Shown here: positions 4,577 through 5,854 of the stretch, one piece after another
How the letters are laid out: each line of letters begins with the position of its first letter
Numbering within the stretch: position 1 is the stretch's first letter
Assembly (NCBI GenBank): GCA_021790855.1
Contig: JAJYFP010000048.1
Location: 1-5,854 of the forward strand
Direction of reading: 5' to 3'
Source: Actinomycetes bacterium
GTDB lineage: Bacteria; Actinomycetota; Acidimicrobiia; Acidimicrobiales; Acidimicrobiaceae
DNA: 5,854 nt
Position numbers and translations under genes: made by a program
Notes under the pieces: generated by a model
What the model was told of the DNA's origin: nothing
The model's database searches: none
The model's input: only the letters and a program-made list of their open reading frames with translations

Positions 4577-5854
4577 TTGGCTAACTCATCCAGATCAAAC
4601 ACTACAAAGAGTAGAGGAACAACCAAAGTAAGTGCTCGATCGGCCGCTCCACGGGTGAGTTCTACCAGGAGGTTCAGGATTAGCCTTTCGAAAGAGGCAT
4701 GGTCGGTTGTGGTGTTAGTCGGTTCTCTACTTGTGGGAATCGGCGCTTACTCTCACGTGCTTGGTCCGTTAGGCTCATTTTTCCACGGGTTTTTAGCGGT
4801 CTTGTTTGGACATAGCGGATGGGTCGTTGTCGTCGGCGCAGCCGTAGTTTCCGTGGGTGTATTGGCAAACTTAAAGTATGCCGCATCGAAGATGAGTGTT
4901 GTGGACGTCGCTGTAGTTCAGTTCATGGTGGCTTCAGTGTACGGAGTAGTGCACGAGACAAATCATGGTGGTCGCTTTTCATTCGTTGGCGTGGTTCACT
5001 ACGGCGGAGTCGTGGGAGAGCTGTTTGGCTACCTGTTTCTTCATCTAGCAGGCAAGATAGGAGGTTTTGTTCTTATCGGACTGCTTTTACTCCTAGCCTT
5101 AGCAAACCTTGGCGGACTTCACCTCGAACGTGTCTCTGCATGGGTCTCTTCTCAGTTACGTGAGTCAAAGGCTCCAACAGGAAAAGGCCCGTTCGTACAA
5201 GACGAGCCTTCGGATCGCGAGAGAGTGAAGGTTCTCAAGAGATCAAAGATACCGAAGAGTCCGGTTGGGCCACAAGATGAGGCGTTGGAGTTCCAAGATA
5301 TCCCAATCTTTGCACCCAACCTTGAAAACGAGATCGCAGCGAAAGACACTTCACCGCCGATTCAGTCAAAAGATGCGAAGGACCAAGATGAACCTTTAGA
5401 GATAGTTGATCTTGCTGTCTTTGAGGATCGAGAGAGCGGAGAACTTAGGCTAAAGAAGGGTACGAGTGGATCTTGGAAACTTCCAGCTAAGAGTATCTTG
5501 TCTCGTGGATCCAAGCAAAGGTTGAACAAAGCCGAGCTGATAGAGAGAGGGAATGCGCTTCAAAGCTCCCTTGGAACCTTTGGTGTAGGTGTTAAAGTCG
5601 TTGGTATGACGGTAGGGCCCACTGTAACGCGCTACGAGCTTGAGCTGGCAGAGGGCGTGAAGGTCAATCGACTCCTATCACTGCATCGTGATATAGCTTA
5701 TGCAATGGCAGCCACCGACGTTAGAATACTTGCTCCCATTCCAGGTAGATCTGCAGTTGGCGTTGAGGTCCCCAACAGAACTCGCGAGACGGTGACTTTG
5801 GGTGATGTCATGGCATCTTCTGAGATGTCGCGAGCTAAACATCCGCTTCAAATA
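4577..5854 (+). CDS. ftsK: FtsK/SpoIIIE DNA translocase, 5' part (cut by window edge)
   Basis: FtsK is the septum-anchored, ATP-driven, double-stranded DNA pump that clears and segregates chromosomes at division. The frame is open for 426 codons to the right edge, about half a typical protein. A basic N-terminus (residues 1-36, ending RRFR) precedes a membrane domain of about four helices: near 42-63, 75-97, 107-126 and 161-180. The GG-rich HYGGVVGELFGYLF segment (141-154) typical of FtsK/SpoIIIE N-termini lies before the last helix. A charged, low-complexity cytoplasmic linker follows (about 190-300), short for the family. The motor then begins: VGPTVTRYELELAEGVKV (346-363), LHRDIAYAMAA (369-379) and VRILAPIPGRSAVGVEVPN (382-400) are the conserved alpha-domain motifs. 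Walker A and B and the DNA-reading gamma domain lie outside the window and cannot be judged. TTG is chosen because of the AAAGGAG site 9 nt upstream and no better in-frame start. Confidence 0.94.
   Translation, partial: MANSSRSNTTKSRGTTKVSARSAAPRVSSTRRFRISLSKEAWSVVVLVGSLLVGIGAYSHVLGPLGSFFHGFLAVLFGHSGWVVVVGAAVVSVGVLANLKYAASKMSVVDVAVVQFMVASVYGVVHETNHGGRFSFVGVVHYGGVVGELFGYLFLHLAGKIGGFVLIGLLLLLALANLGGLHLERVSAWVSSQLRESKAPTGKGPFVQDEPSDRERVKVLKRSKIPKSPVGPQDEALEFQDIPIFAPNLENEIAAKDTSPPIQSKDAKDQDEPLEIVDLAVFEDRESGELRLKKGTSGSWKLPAKSILSRGSKQRLNKAELIERGNALQSSLGTFGVGVKVVGMTVGPTVTRYELELAEGVKVNRLLSLHRDIAYAMAATDVRILAPIPGRSAVGVEVPNRTRETVTLGDVMASSEMSRAKHPLQI

Noticed and set aside
4819..5163. Plus-strand open frame of 114 codons in the ftsK region
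   Set aside because: It is out of frame with the continuous FtsK reading frame, which carries the membrane helices and motor motifs; this frame is Arg/Ser-rich and unrecognisable.
1..5854. Mobile elements, CRISPR arrays, tRNA or rRNA genes
   Set aside because: No transposase or integrase motifs, no regularly spaced repeats, no long terminal inverted repeats and no tRNA T-loop consensus were found.

Overview
The window looks like chromosomal DNA of an actinobacterium of unusually moderate base composition (roughly half G+C by eye). Clues are a DUF664/DinB-type protein of the kind common in Actinobacteria, a DapB with the actinobacterial 'AHQEV...RHDS.DR.SF.PGV' C-terminal signature, two promoter layouts typical of leaderless actinobacterial transcripts, heavy use of GTG and TTG starts, and the dapA-rnj-ftsK neighbourhood. 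The mix of actinobacterial gene types and moderate G+C would fit an Acidimicrobiia-like lineage, but that placement is inference only.

Layout: positions 1-291 hold no gene I can support, only a start-less open frame on the minus strand that leaves the left edge. A DUF664/DinB-like gene (292-861) runs leftward. The 248-nt divergent spacer (862-1109) carries a candidate leaderless promoter for each direction, plus hairpins, including a perfect 6-bp-arm palindrome just upstream of dapB. From 1110 rightward, four genes are packed on the plus strand: dapB (1110-1952), dapA (1952-2884, sharing one base with dapB), rnj encoding RNase J (2887-4545, or from an earlier TTG inside the dapA end), and ftsK (4577 to the right edge, incomplete). 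The largest gap between these four genes is 31 nt and no terminator is visible, so they very likely form one operon.

DapA and DapB catalyse consecutive steps of the lysine/diaminopimelate pathway: DapA condenses aspartate semialdehyde with pyruvate and DapB reduces the product. They supply lysine and, in most Actinobacteria, the peptidoglycan cross-linking residue meso-diaminopimelate. RNase J is a metallo-beta-lactamase/beta-CASP ribonuclease of mRNA decay and rRNA maturation, and FtsK is the septal DNA translocase. The cluster therefore joins wall-precursor synthesis, RNA turnover and chromosome segregation. This is a known conserved neighbourhood, here in a compact form with dapB directly upstream of dapA. 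I did not find a convincing novel system. The points most worth a second look are the matched leaderless promoters, the palindrome in the dapB promoter, and a Thr-to-Ser change at the catalytic threonine position of DapA.
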